Source of the DNA: Sphingomonadaceae bacterium
GTDB taxonomy: Bacteria > Pseudomonadota > Alphaproteobacteria > Sphingomonadales > Sphingomonadaceae
NCBI GenBank assembly: GCA_024236195.1
Contig: JACKKZ010000004.1
Coordinates: forward strand, 248,001-312,000
Reading direction: 5' to 3'
DNA length: 64,000 nt
Shown here: piece after piece, positions 48,780-57,369 of the stretch
Layout of the letters: every line of letters starts with the position of its first letter
How positions within the stretch are numbered: the stretch's first letter is position 1
Notes under the pieces: generated by a model
Seen by the model: the letters and a program-made list of their open reading frames with translations, nothing else
The model's database searches: none
Told to the model about the DNA's origin: nothing
Program-made: the position numbers and the translations under genes

Positions 48780-50065
48780 TGTCTTTGGCTGACAAGGATC
48801 GCATTTTCACCAATCTCTACGGCTTCCAGCCGTGGAACCTCGACGCTGCGAAAGCGCGCGGGGATTGGGACAATACCAAGGATATCCTCGCCAAAGGGCA
48901 GGATGCCATTATTGACGAGATCAAGGCCAGTGGCCTGCGCGGGCGTGGCGGGGCTGGCTTCCCGACTGGCATGAAGTGGTCCTTCATGCCCAAGGAAAGC
49001 AAGGATGGCCGCCCGTCCTTCCTCGTCATCAATGCTGACGAATCCGAGCCCGGTTCGTGCAAGGACCGCGAGATTATCCGCCACGATCCGCACAAGCTGA
49101 TCGAAGGGGCGCTGGTCGCCGGTTTCGCGATGCGCGCGCGTGCTGCCTATATCTATATTCGCGGCGAATATATCCGCGAGGCCGAAACACTGCAGGCCGC
49201 GATTGACGAAGCCTATGCGGCGGGGCTGATTGGCAAGAATGCCTGCAAGTCCGGCTATGACTTCGATGTGTTCATGCACCGGGGCGCGGGCGCCTATATC
49301 TGCGGTGAAGAAACCGCGATGATCGAAAGCCTCGAAGGCAAGAAGGGCCAGCCACGCCTGAAGCCGCCATTCCCGGCGGGCGCAGGCCTCTATGGCTGCC
49401 CGACCACGGTCAACAATGTCGAATCCATCGCCGTTGCGCCGACCATCATGCGGCGCGGCGCGAGCTGGTTTTCCAGCTTCGGGCGCGACAATAACAAGGG
49501 GACCAAGCTGTTCCAGATCAGCGGGCATGTGGAAAAGCCCTGCGTGGTCGAGGAAGAGATGGGCATCACCTTTGACGAGCTGATCGAGAAACATTGCGGC
49601 GGCATTCGCGGCGGGTGGGACAATCTTCTCGCGGTGATCCCCGGCGGCTCCTCCGTCCCGCTCGTCCCGGCCGAGCAGATGCGCGGCGTGCATATGGATT
49701 TTGACGGGCTGAAAGAACTCGGCTCTGGCCTTGGCACCGCCGCCGTGATCGTGATGGACAAGAGCACTGACATTGTCCGTGCCATCAGCCGCCTGTCCTA
49801 TTTCTACAAGCACGAAAGCTGCGGCCAGTGCACCCCCTGCCGTGAAGGCACGGGCTGGATGTGGCGGATGATGGAGCGCCTGCGCACCGGTGATGCAGCC
49901 ATCGAGGAAATCGACATGCTGCAGCAGGTTACCAAGCAGGTGGAAGGCCACACGATCTGCGCCCTTGGCGACGCCGCCGCATGGCCGATCCAGGGCCTGA
50001 TCCGCCACTTCCGCCCCGAACTGGAGCGTCGAATTGCCGAGCGACTGCCGGAGGCTGCTGAATAA
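48776..50065 (+). CDS. nuoF: NADH-quinone oxidoreductase subunit F
   Basis: A 429-residue FMN- and NADH-binding subunit that also binds a 4Fe-4S cluster (N3). FMN/NADH segment: GLRGRGGAGFPTGMKWSF, NADESEPGSCKDREI; cluster ligands in SCGQCTPCREGTGWM and HTICALGDAAAW. Two tandem ATGs, 48776 and 48779; AGGGAG upstream gives a 4- or 7-nt spacer. Confidence 0.95.
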   Translation: MMSLADKDRIFTNLYGFQPWNLDAAKARGDWDNTKDILAKGQDAIIDEIKASGLRGRGGAGFPTGMKWSFMPKESKDGRPSFLVINADESEPGSCKDREIIRHDPHKLIEGALVAGFAMRARAAYIYIRGEYIREAETLQAAIDEAYAAGLIGKNACKSGYDFDVFMHRGAGAYICGEETAMIESLEGKKGQPRLKPPFPAGAGLYGCPTTVNNVESIAVAPTIMRRGASWFSSFGRDNNKGTKLFQISGHVEKPCVVEEEMGITFDELIEKHCGGIRGGWDNLLAVIPGGSSVPLVPAEQMRGVHMDFDGLKELGSGLGTAAVIVMDKSTDIVRAISRLSYFYKHESCGQCTPCREGTGWMWRMMERLRTGDAAIEEIDMLQQVTKQVEGHTICALGDAAAWPIQGLIRHFRPELERRIAERLPEAAE

Positions 50066-52071
50066 TGCCTAAAGTCACCGTAGACGGACAGGAAATTGAA
50101 GTCCCCGCAGGGGCGACCGTCCTTCAGGCTTGCGAGCTTGCGGGGAAGGAAATTCCGCGTTTCTGCTATCACGAACGCCTCAGCATTGCGGGCAATTGCC
50201 GCATGTGCCTGGTCGAGGTTTCGCCCGGTCCGCCCAAGCCGCAGGCCAGCTGTGCGTTGCCGGCCGGGGAAGGGCAGGTCATCCGCACTGACAGCGAAAT
50301 GGTCAAGAAAGCGCGCGAAGGGGTGATGGAGTTCCTCCTAATCAACCATCCGCTCGATTGCCCGATCTGCGACCAGGGCGGCGAATGCGACTTGCAGGAT
50401 CAGGCTGTGGCTTATGGCCGGGGCGGCTCGCGCTATCACGAGCATAAGCGCGCCGTGACGGAAAAGAACATGGGGCCGCTGATCAAGACGACCATGACGC
50501 GCTGCATCCACTGCACGCGCTGCGTCCGCTTCAGCGAGGAAGTGGCCGGGGTGGACGAAATCGGCGCTCTCTATCGCGGCGAGAGCATGCAGATCACGAC
50601 CTATCTCGAACAGGCTGCAAAGCACGAGATGAGCGCCAATGTGATCGACCTCTGCCCGGTCGGCGCGCTCACCAGCGCGCCCTATGCGTTTGAAGCGCGC
50701 CCGTGGGAGCTGAAGAAGACGCTCTCCATCGACGTGTCTGACGCGATTGGCGCGAATATCCGCATCGACAGCCGCGGCCGTGAAGTGCTGCGCGCGCTGC
50801 CCCGCGTCAATGATGACGTGAATGAGGAATGGATCAGCGACAAGGCTCGCTTCCAGGTCGATGGCCTGACCCGCCGCCGTCTCGACAAGGTTTTCGTTCG
50901 CAAGAATGGCAAGCTGGCCGAGTCAAGCTGGGAAGAGGCGTTCAAGAAGATCGCCGCTGCCAAGCCGGGTAACAGCATCGCTGCCGTCGCAGGCGATATG
51001 GTCGATTGCGAGACCATGTTTGCAGCAAAGAAGCTGCTCGGCGCGCTGGGCTCCACCCTGCTGGAAGGGCGGCAGACGGGCCTGACCTATGACGTGTCGA
51101 ACCTTGCGGCGGTGAATTTCAACACCACGCTGGCCGGGATCGAAACGGCAGATGCCATTCTGGTGGTCGGCAGCCATGTCCGCTGGGAAGCGCCGCTGCT
51201 CAACACCCGCTTGCGTAAGGCGGCGAAAGCAGGCGCGAAGATCTTCCTGATCGGGCCGGAATGGGAAACCACCTATCCCGCCACTTTCCTCGGCAGCGAT
51301 GTGGGCCTGCTGCACAAGCTGCCCAAGGAAGCCGCCGATGCGCTGAAGGGCGCGGAACGTCCGGCGATCGTCGTCGGCGGCGCGGCGCTGGGCAAGGGTG
51401 CATTGCACCCCGCACTGGCGCTGGCAGAGAAGTACAAGCTCGTCAAAGACGGCTGGAACGGCTTCAATTCGCTGCATTTCTCCGCTGCTCGCATGGGCGG
51501 GCTGATGCTCGGCTTCGCACAGGCAGGCGGCATGGCGGATCTTATCGCTGCCAAGCCCAAGGTCGCGCTGTTCCTTGGCGCGGATGAAGCGGATTTCAGC
51601 CAGTTCGGGGATAGCCTCAAGGTCTATATCGGCCATCACGGTGACAAGGGCGCACATGCGGCAGATATCATCCTGCCGGGCGCGGCTTACACCGAGAAGG
51701 ACGGCACTTTCGTCAACACCGAAGGCCGCGTGCAATATGCCGAAAAGGCCGTGTTTGCGCCGGGTGACGCGCGCGAAGACTGGACGATCCTGCGCGCGCT
51801 GGCAGATGCGCTGGGTGTCGATGTCGGCTTCGACACTTTCGACCAGTTGCAGGCTGCGATGATCGCGGAAGTCCCGGCGCTGGGCGAAGAGGGGCTGGCT
51901 GATTACGGCGCGCTCCCCGCAGCTGACAAGGGTGCCAAGGCGGAAGGTGAAATTGCCTATCCGATCAAGGACTTCTACCTGACCAACCCGATTGCCCGCG
52001 CAAGCACGGTGATGCAGCAATGCAGCGCTGAACTGCTTGGCCAAGGCGAACTGGCGGAGGCAGCGGAATGA
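50065..52071 (+). CDS. nuoG: NADH-quinone oxidoreductase subunit G
   Basis: A 668-residue iron-sulfur subunit. N-terminal 2Fe-2S ferredoxin domain (RFCYHERLSIAGNCRMCLVE, ASCALPAG), His/Cys 4Fe-4S motif LINHPLDCPICDQGGECDLQ, and 4Fe-4S motif TRCIHCTRCVRFSEEVAGV; then a molybdopterin-oxidoreductase-like domain without cofactor. TAATG overlap with nuoF. Followed by the first REP doublet. Confidence 0.95.
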   Translation: MPKVTVDGQEIEVPAGATVLQACELAGKEIPRFCYHERLSIAGNCRMCLVEVSPGPPKPQASCALPAGEGQVIRTDSEMVKKAREGVMEFLLINHPLDCPICDQGGECDLQDQAVAYGRGGSRYHEHKRAVTEKNMGPLIKTTMTRCIHCTRCVRFSEEVAGVDEIGALYRGESMQITTYLEQAAKHEMSANVIDLCPVGALTSAPYAFEARPWELKKTLSIDVSDAIGANIRIDSRGREVLRALPRVNDDVNEEWISDKARFQVDGLTRRRLDKVFVRKNGKLAESSWEEAFKKIAAAKPGNSIAAVAGDMVDCETMFAAKKLLGALGSTLLEGRQTGLTYDVSNLAAVNFNTTLAGIETADAILVVGSHVRWEAPLLNTRLRKAAKAGAKIFLIGPEWETTYPATFLGSDVGLLHKLPKEAADALKGAERPAIVVGGAALGKGALHPALALAEKYKLVKDGWNGFNSLHFSAARMGGLMLGFAQAGGMADLIAAKPKVALFLGADEADFSQFGDSLKVYIGHHGDKGAHAADIILPGAAYTEKDGTFVNTEGRVQYAEKAVFAPGDAREDWTILRALADALGVDVGFDTFDQLQAAMIAEVPALGEEGLADYGALPAADKGAKAEGEIAYPIKDFYLTNPIARASTVMQQCSAELLGQGELAEAAE

Positions 52072-52090
52072 GCGGCTCCGTAAAACACTC

Positions 52091-52168
52091 CGTCATTCCC
52101 GCGAAGGCGGGAATCCAGACTGGCCTCGGCACTTCGCTGCCCTGGATCCCCGCCTGCGCGGGGATGAC
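52091..52168. repeat. REP-type palindrome doublet between nuoG and nuoH
   Basis: Two 27-28-nt arms in inverted orientation, 23 nt apart. Arm 1 (52091-52118) starts CGTCATTCCCGC and has hairpin ATTCCCGC / GCGGGAAT; arm 2 (52142-52168) starts CTGGATCCCCGC and has hairpin ATCCCCGC / GCGGGGAT, ending ATGAC. Typical extragenic REP or BIME structure of proteobacteria, able to form a cloverleaf in RNA. It lies in the only sizeable gap between nuoG and nuoH. Confidence 0.85.
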
Positions 52169-52241
52169 AAGGGGGGATGCGTGGATGACAAGGGAAGCCG
52201 CGTGGATGACACGGGAAGCCGCGTGGACGACACGGGGGGAT
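52158..52241 (+). repeat. four 21-bp tandem repeats containing nuoH Shine-Dalgarno
   Basis: Four 21-bp units at 52158, 52179, 52200 and 52221. Units 2 and 3 differ at one position, and unit 1 grows out of the REP arm; units 1 and 4 share the ending GGGGGGAT while 2 and 3 end GGGAAGCC. The GGGGGG of the last unit lies 8 nt before the nuoH ATG and serves as its ribosome binding site. The repeats stay in frame (7 codons) but no conserved protein is apparent. Confidence 0.8.
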
Positions 52242-52246
52242 AAACA

Positions 52247-53299
52247 ATGACCGAATTCTTCCAATCCCTTGGCATGACCTATGAATGGGCGTGGAGCGTT
52301 GCCACCATCGCGGGCGTGCTGCTGATTGCGCTGCCGCTGATGCTCAGCGTCGCTATGATCATCTATGTTGACCGCAAGGTCTGGGCCGCGATCAATTTGC
52401 GGCGCGGGCCGAATGTGGTCGGGCCGCTGGGCCTGCTCCAGTCCTTTGCGGACGGGTTCAAGGTGTTCCTGCAGGAAACCATCATCCCCAGCGCCGCGAA
52501 CAAGGGCATCTTCATCCTCGCTCCCATCGTCACTTTCACCGTGGCGCTGGCGGCGTGGGCGGTGATCCCGTTTGACGCAGGCGTAGTGCTGGCGAATATC
52601 AATGTCGGCCTGCTCTACATCCTCGCGATCAGTTCGCTGAGCGTTTACGGGATCGTGATGGCCGGCTGGTCGTCCAACTCCAAATATCCCTTTTTCTCGG
52701 CCATGCGCGCTTCGGCGCAGATGATCTCCTACGAAGTCTCGATCGGCTTCGTGCTGGTCTGCGTGGTGCTCTATGCGGGCAGCTTCAACCTGACCGACAT
52801 CGTCAACGCGCAGAAGGGCCATGGCTTTGGCATCGTCAACGGTTACTGGTTCAACCTGCTGCTGTTCCCGATGTGGGTGGTGTTCTTCATCTCCAGCCTC
52901 GCAGAAACGCAGCGCGTGCCGTTTGACCTGACCGAAGCAGAAAGCGAGCTGGTGGCCGGTTACCAGACCGAATACAGCTCGATGGCTTTCGCGCTCTACT
53001 GGCTGGGCGAATATGCCAACATCCTGCTGATGTGCAGCCTCAACACACTGCTGTTCTTCGGCGGCTGGCTCCCCCCGCTGGACATCGACCTGATCCCCTG
53101 GTTCGACATCCCGGGCATCATCTGGTTCCTAGGCAAAACGTTCTTCTTCTTCTTCATGTTCAGCTGGGTCATGGCGACGGTGCCGCGCTATCGCTACGAC
53201 CAGCTGATGCGGCTGGGCTGGAAAGTGTTCCTGCCGATGAGCCTGCTGTTCGTGGTGGTGATTTCGGGCTGGCTGATGTTCACGAGGTATGGGGTATGA
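52247..53299 (+). CDS. nuoH: NADH-quinone oxidoreductase subunit H
   Basis: A 350-residue membrane subunit with about eight helices that links the peripheral arm to the proton channels and forms the quinone entry. Conserved blocks: RGPNVVGPLGLLQSFADGFK, AETQRVPFDLTEAESELVAGYQTEYSS region and KTFFFFFMFSWVMATVPRYRYDQL. Shine-Dalgarno from the tandem repeat. The next gene starts inside its stop. Confidence 0.95.
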   Translation: MTEFFQSLGMTYEWAWSVATIAGVLLIALPLMLSVAMIIYVDRKVWAAINLRRGPNVVGPLGLLQSFADGFKVFLQETIIPSAANKGIFILAPIVTFTVALAAWAVIPFDAGVVLANINVGLLYILAISSLSVYGIVMAGWSSNSKYPFFSAMRASAQMISYEVSIGFVLVCVVLYAGSFNLTDIVNAQKGHGFGIVNGYWFNLLLFPMWVVFFISSLAETQRVPFDLTEAESELVAGYQTEYSSMAFALYWLGEYANILLMCSLNTLLFFGGWLPPLDIDLIPWFDIPGIIWFLGKTFFFFFMFSWVMATVPRYRYDQLMRLGWKVFLPMSLLFVVVISGWLMFTRYGV

Positions 53300-53796
53300 G
53301 GCTCGCGATTGCCTTTTCCTTGCTGATGCTTGGAGCAACGCCGACGGTAGCCTCGGCGACGACCCCAACGCCACCACCAGAAAAGCTCAGTCGGGACTTC
53401 AGTTTTGGCTGCCGAATGCTGGCAGAGGATGCGGTCCCGTCCGACCTTACAATCAATATCCGGCACGAGGAGTTGGCAGCGGGCGAGGCTGTCGCGCGGC
53501 ATACCTATTGGTGGTCGCTGTCTGGAGATCGGGCACGGTTTCCGGTCAATGAAACATTCCAAAATATGCGCTCGATCGAGTTTGGTGCGCCGCAGTCGGG
53601 ACTTAGTTTCGTCGCCGAGGATGGTTGGCGCTATGTCTACCAACTGTATTACGGTGTCGCCGAGGAATATCCTCGACGCGTGTTTGTGCCTGATCACCTC
53701 TTAGTGCGAAAGCGCTTGGAGAGTGATCCCCAAGGAGCCTGGTCGCTTGTGGCTATAGGAGAATGCGCGCTCGTGGACGCCAAGGAAATATCATGA
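53296..53796 (+). CDS. exported protein of unknown function inside nuo operon (nuoH-nuoI)
   Basis: A 166-residue protein with a signal peptide (MRLAIAFSLLMLGATPTVASA). The mature part has two Cys (FSFGCRMLAED and VAIGECALVD) likely disulfide-bonded, and many Trp/Tyr. It overlaps nuoH at the start and nuoI at the end (ATGA on both sides). Less GC-rich than the nuo genes. No family recognised. Confidence 0.65.
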   Translation: MRLAIAFSLLMLGATPTVASATTPTPPPEKLSRDFSFGCRMLAEDAVPSDLTINIRHEELAAGEAVARHTYWWSLSGDRARFPVNETFQNMRSIEFGAPQSGLSFVAEDGWRYVYQLYYGVAEEYPRRVFVPDHLLVRKRLESDPQGAWSLVAIGECALVDAKEIS

Positions 53797-54278
53797 CCGT
53801 CGCCCAACTCATCAAATCGTTTACCCTGTGGGAAATCGTGCAGGGTCATGCCCTGACGCTGAAATATTTCTTCAAGCCCAAGGCGACGATCAACTATCCG
53901 TTCGAGAAGAACCCGCTCAGCCCGCGTTTCCGTGGGGAACATGCGTTGCGTCGCTATCCCAACGGGGAAGAGCGCTGCATCGCCTGCAAGCTGTGCGAGG
54001 CGACCTGCCCGGCGCAGGCGATCACCATCGAGAGCGAACCGCGCGAAGACGGCAGCCGCCGCACCACGCGCTATGACATTGACATGACCAAGTGCATCTT
54101 CTGCGGCTTCTGCCAGGAAGCCTGCCCGGTCGATGCCATCGTCGAAGGGCCGAACTTCGAATATGCGACCGAAACGCACGAAGAACTGCTCTATGACAAG
54201 GCCAAATTGCTGGCGAACGGGGACAAGTGGGAGCGGGCGATTGCCGCGAACCTTGAAGCCGATGCGCCGTATAGATAG
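53793..54278 (+). CDS. nuoI: NADH-quinone oxidoreductase subunit I
   Basis: A 161-residue ferredoxin-like subunit with two 4Fe-4S motifs: CIACKLCEATCPAQAIT and CIFCGFCQEACPVDAIV (C-x2-C-x2-C-x3-CP). It sits in the arm leading to N2. ATGA overlap with the preceding gene; followed by the second REP doublet. Confidence 0.95.
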   Translation: MTVAQLIKSFTLWEIVQGHALTLKYFFKPKATINYPFEKNPLSPRFRGEHALRRYPNGEERCIACKLCEATCPAQAITIESEPREDGSRRTTRYDIDMTKCIFCGFCQEACPVDAIVEGPNFEYATETHEELLYDKAKLLANGDKWERAIAANLEADAPYR

Positions 54279-54322
54279 GGGGCTCGCGTGACCGGGGCAG
54301 CAAGCTACAGCACATCACTCGA

Positions 54323-54411
54323 CGTCGCCCCTGCGCAGGCAGGGGCCCAGCTAACGGATAGGGTTCGCATGACGACAGCTCATCTGGACCCCTGCCTGCG
54401 CAGGGGTGACG
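54323..54411. repeat. REP-type palindrome doublet between nuoI and nuoJ
   Basis: Two 28-nt arms in inverted orientation, 33 nt apart: 54323-54350 (starts CGTCGCCCCTGC, hairpin GCCCCTGC / GCAGGGGC) and 54384-54411 (starts CTGGACCCCTGC, ends GGGGTGACG). Same terminal signature CGTC...CCAG / CTGG...GACG as the doublet at 52.1 kb, but different cores, so it is a distinct subtype. Confidence 0.82.
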
Positions 54412-54448
54412 AACAGGAGGGCCTGTTGATGGGCCAGGGGAGATCGTC

Positions 54449-55069
54449 ATGATCCAGACCTTCGCCTTTTACCTCTTCGCCGTACTCGTCATTGCCAGCG
54501 CCGTGATGGTGATCTCTTCGCGCAACCCGGTGCATAGCGTGCTGTGGCTGATCCTCGCCTTTTTCAACGCCGCTGGCCTGATGGTCATCGTCGGGGCCGA
54601 GTTCATCGCCATGCTGCTGGTGATCGTTTATGTCGGCGCGGTTGCGGTGCTGTTCCTGTTTGTCGTGATGATGCTCGACATCGACTTCGCCGAACTGCGC
54701 GCAGGATTTATCAAGAACTTCCCGCTGGGCATTGCGATTGCGTTGGTGCTGCTGGCGGAAATGGTCCTCGGCCTCGGTGCCTACAAGGCTGGCGTGATTC
54801 AGCTGGGCGAGCCGAGCGGGCTGGCTGCCCCGCTGCCAGGTGAAAGCAATATCGAAAGCCTCGGCGCGCTGCTTTACGGGCAATATCTGTTCCTGTTCGA
54901 AACCGCCGGGATCATCCTGCTGGTGGCGATGATCGGCGCGATTGTGTTGACTCACCGCGAAATCCGCAGCCCGCGCGGGCATCAGGATATTTCCAAGCAG
55001 GTTAGCCGCCGGCCGGAGGAAGCGACCGAGATGATGCGTCCGGAAGTGGGCAAGGGGGTGAAGCTGTGA
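54449..55069 (+). CDS. nuoJ: NADH-quinone oxidoreductase subunit J
   Basis: A 206-residue five-helix membrane subunit (FAFYLFAVLVIASAVMVISS, VGAEFIAMLLVIVYVGAVAVLFLFVVMMLD, FETAGIILLVAMIGAIVLTHR). GGGGAG is 8 nt before ATG 54449. GTGA overlap with nuoK. Preceded by the REP doublet. Confidence 0.93.
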   Translation: MIQTFAFYLFAVLVIASAVMVISSRNPVHSVLWLILAFFNAAGLMVIVGAEFIAMLLVIVYVGAVAVLFLFVVMMLDIDFAELRAGFIKNFPLGIAIALVLLAEMVLGLGAYKAGVIQLGEPSGLAAPLPGESNIESLGALLYGQYLFLFETAGIILLVAMIGAIVLTHREIRSPRGHQDISKQVSRRPEEATEMMRPEVGKGVKL

Positions 55070-55371
55070 TCGGCATCGAACATTACGTAGTCGTCAGTGC
55101 GATCCTGTTCGTGCTGGGCGTGCTCGGCATCTTCCTCAACCGCAAGAACATCATCGTGATCCTGATGGCGGTGGAGCTGATCCTGCTCAGCGTGAACATC
55201 AACCTCGTCGCCTTCAGCGCCTTCCTCGGCGATATGGTGGGGCAGGTCTTTGCCATGTTCGTGCTGACAGTGGCAGCGGGCGAGGCCGCCATCGGGCTGG
55301 CCATCCTCGTGATCTATTTCCGTGGTCGCGGCACCATTGCCGTCGATGACGTCAACCAGATGAAGGGATAA
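55066..55371 (+). CDS. nuoK: NADH-quinone oxidoreductase subunit K
   Basis: A 101-residue three-helix subunit: YVVVSAILFVLGVLGIFLNR, NIIVILMAVELILLSVNIN (with the conserved membrane Glu) and FVLTVAAGEAAIGLAILVIYFR. GTG start overlaps nuoJ. Confidence 0.94.
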   Translation: MIGIEHYVVVSAILFVLGVLGIFLNRKNIIVILMAVELILLSVNINLVAFSAFLGDMVGQVFAMFVLTVAAGEAAIGLAILVIYFRGRGTIAVDDVNQMKG

Positions 55372-55377
55372 GCACCA

Positions 55378-57369
55378 GTGCAACCGATCCTGCTTATCGT
55401 CTTCCTGCCCTTGCTCGCGGCCATCGTCGCCGGGCTGGGCAATCGTATGCTGGGCAACACCGTCGCCAAGTCGATCACGACCGGCGCGCTGTTCATTTCC
55501 TGCGCTCTGAGCTGGCCGATCTTCATCGGTTTCCTCACCGGCAGCGCGGAAGCCAGCGTCGTCCCCGTGCTCACATGGGTGCAGTCCGGCACGCTGAGCT
55601 TCGACTGGGCTCTGCGCGTTGATACGCTCACGGCCGTGATGCTGGTGGTCGTTACCAGCGTGTCCGCGCTCGTCCATCTCTATAGCTGGGGCTATATGGA
55701 TGAAGACCCGGACCAGCCGCGTTTCTTCGCCTATCTCAGCCTGTTCACCTTCGCCATGCTGATGCTGGTGACCGCCAATAACCTCGTCCAGATGTTCTTT
55801 GGCTGGGAGGGGGTGGGGCTTGCGTCCTATCTGCTGATCGGTTTCTGGTTCAAGAAGCCCAGCGCCAGCGCCGCCGCGATCAAGGCCTTCGTGGTCAACC
55901 GCGTGGGTGACCTTGGCTTCATGCTTGGTATCTTCGGCACGTGGATGGTTTTCCAGACCACTTCCATTCCTGAAATCCTCGCTGCTGCACCGGGCATGAG
56001 TGGAGCCACGATGAGCTTCCTCGGCATCCGCATGCACACGATGGATATTCTGTGCATCCTGCTGTTCATCGGCGCGATGGGCAAATCCGCGCAGCTTGGC
56101 CTGCACACCTGGTTGCCGGACGCAATGGAAGGCCCGACGCCGGTTTCCGCGCTGATCCACGCAGCTACCATGGTGACCGCTGGCGTGTTCATGGTTTGCC
56201 GCCTGTCGCCCATGTTCGAAACTGCGCCGATTGCGCTGGGCATGGTCGTGTTCGTAGGGGCAGCAACCTGTATCTTCGCGGCGACGGTGGGCACCACCCA
56301 GTGGGACATCAAGCGCGTGATCGCCTATTCTACCTGTTCGCAGCTGGGCTACATGTTCTTCGCGGCAGGCGTGGGCGCTTACAACGCCGCCATGTTCCAC
56401 CTGTTCACGCACGCTTTCTTCAAGGCGCTGCTGTTCCTTGGTGCCGGTTCGGTAATCCATGCGATGCACCACGAACAGGACATGCGCTACTACGGCGCGC
56501 TGCGTAAGCACATCCCGATTACCTTCTGGGCGATGATGGCTGGAACGCTGGCGATCACCGGCGTGGGTATCTACGACCTGCATCTCGGCTTTGCCGGTTT
56601 CTGGTCAAAGGATGCGATTATCGAAGTCGCCTATGCCCGCGGGACGGAGCTTGGCCAGTTCGCTTTCTGGATGGGCGTGTTCGCCGCGCTGTTGACCAGC
56701 TTCTACAGCTGGCGTCTGGTGTTCCTGACCTTCTTCGGCAAGGCGCGCTGGATCGAAAGCGAGCATATCCAGCACAGTGTTCACAAGACGCCGGAACAGG
56801 CCGGGGAAGACACAACGGGTGGCTACCACCCGCATGAAAGTCCGCTGACCATGCTGATCCCGTTGGGTATCCTGTCTGTTGGTGCAATCGTCGCAGGTCA
56901 GGTGTTTGCACCCTATTTCCTCGACAGCGAGGCATTCTGGAACGGTTCGCTGTTCTACAATGAGCCGCTGATGCACGCGATGCACGCCGTGCCGGGGATG
57001 GTGAAATATGCCGCGTTCATCGTAATGGTGACGGGGCTGGTGATCGCATGGTTCGCTTACATCAAGGATACCAGCATTCCGGGCAAGTTCGTGGCCCAGT
57101 TCCGCATGGTCCACGCCTTCCTCTACAACAAATGGTATTTCGACGAGCTCTATGATGTCCTGTTCGTGAAGCCTGCCTTCTGGCTGGGCCGCAAGTTCTG
57201 GATGTGGGGTGATGTTGGCATCATTGACCGCTTCGGCCCGAATGGCGCCGCATGGGCGGTGATGCAGAGCACGGGTGCGGCCAAGAAACTGCAATCCGGT
57301 TATCTTACTAGCTACGCGCTGATCATGCTCCTTGGGCTGGTTGCCGCACTTACCTGGGTGATGCTGTAA
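55378..57369 (+). CDS. nuoL: NADH-quinone oxidoreductase subunit L
   Basis: A 663-residue antiporter-like proton-pumping subunit with about 16 helices and a C-terminal lateral helix. Landmarks: FFGWEGVGLASYLLIGFWF, LPDAMEGPTPVSALIHAATMVTAGVFM region and AYSTCSQLGYMFFAAGVG. GTG 55378; TAATG overlap with nuoM. Confidence 0.95.
   Translation: MQPILLIVFLPLLAAIVAGLGNRMLGNTVAKSITTGALFISCALSWPIFIGFLTGSAEASVVPVLTWVQSGTLSFDWALRVDTLTAVMLVVVTSVSALVHLYSWGYMDEDPDQPRFFAYLSLFTFAMLMLVTANNLVQMFFGWEGVGLASYLLIGFWFKKPSASAAAIKAFVVNRVGDLGFMLGIFGTWMVFQTTSIPEILAAAPGMSGATMSFLGIRMHTMDILCILLFIGAMGKSAQLGLHTWLPDAMEGPTPVSALIHAATMVTAGVFMVCRLSPMFETAPIALGMVVFVGAATCIFAATVGTTQWDIKRVIAYSTCSQLGYMFFAAGVGAYNAAMFHLFTHAFFKALLFLGAGSVIHAMHHEQDMRYYGALRKHIPITFWAMMAGTLAITGVGIYDLHLGFAGFWSKDAIIEVAYARGTELGQFAFWMGVFAALLTSFYSWRLVFLTFFGKARWIESEHIQHSVHKTPEQAGEDTTGGYHPHESPLTMLIPLGILSVGAIVAGQVFAPYFLDSEAFWNGSLFYNEPLMHAMHAVPGMVKYAAFIVMVTGLVIAWFAYIKDTSIPGKFVAQFRMVHAFLYNKWYFDELYDVLFVKPAFWLGRKFWMWGDVGIIDRFGPNGAAWAVMQSTGAAKKLQSGYLTSYALIMLLGLVAALTWVML

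Noticed and set aside
48731..50008. 425-residue open frame antisense to nuoF
   Set aside because: Shadow of nuoF; nuoF has all family motifs.
52091..52241. CRISPR array
   Set aside because: Repeats are contiguous 21-bp units without spacers, and the REP arms are inverted palindromes; no cas genes are nearby.
52068..52250. 60-residue frame across the REP doublet and tandem repeats
   Set aside because: The sequence is explained by palindromic and tandem repeats; the translated HSREGGNPD-like or PRAGGDPG-like stretches are recurrent artefacts of REP elements.
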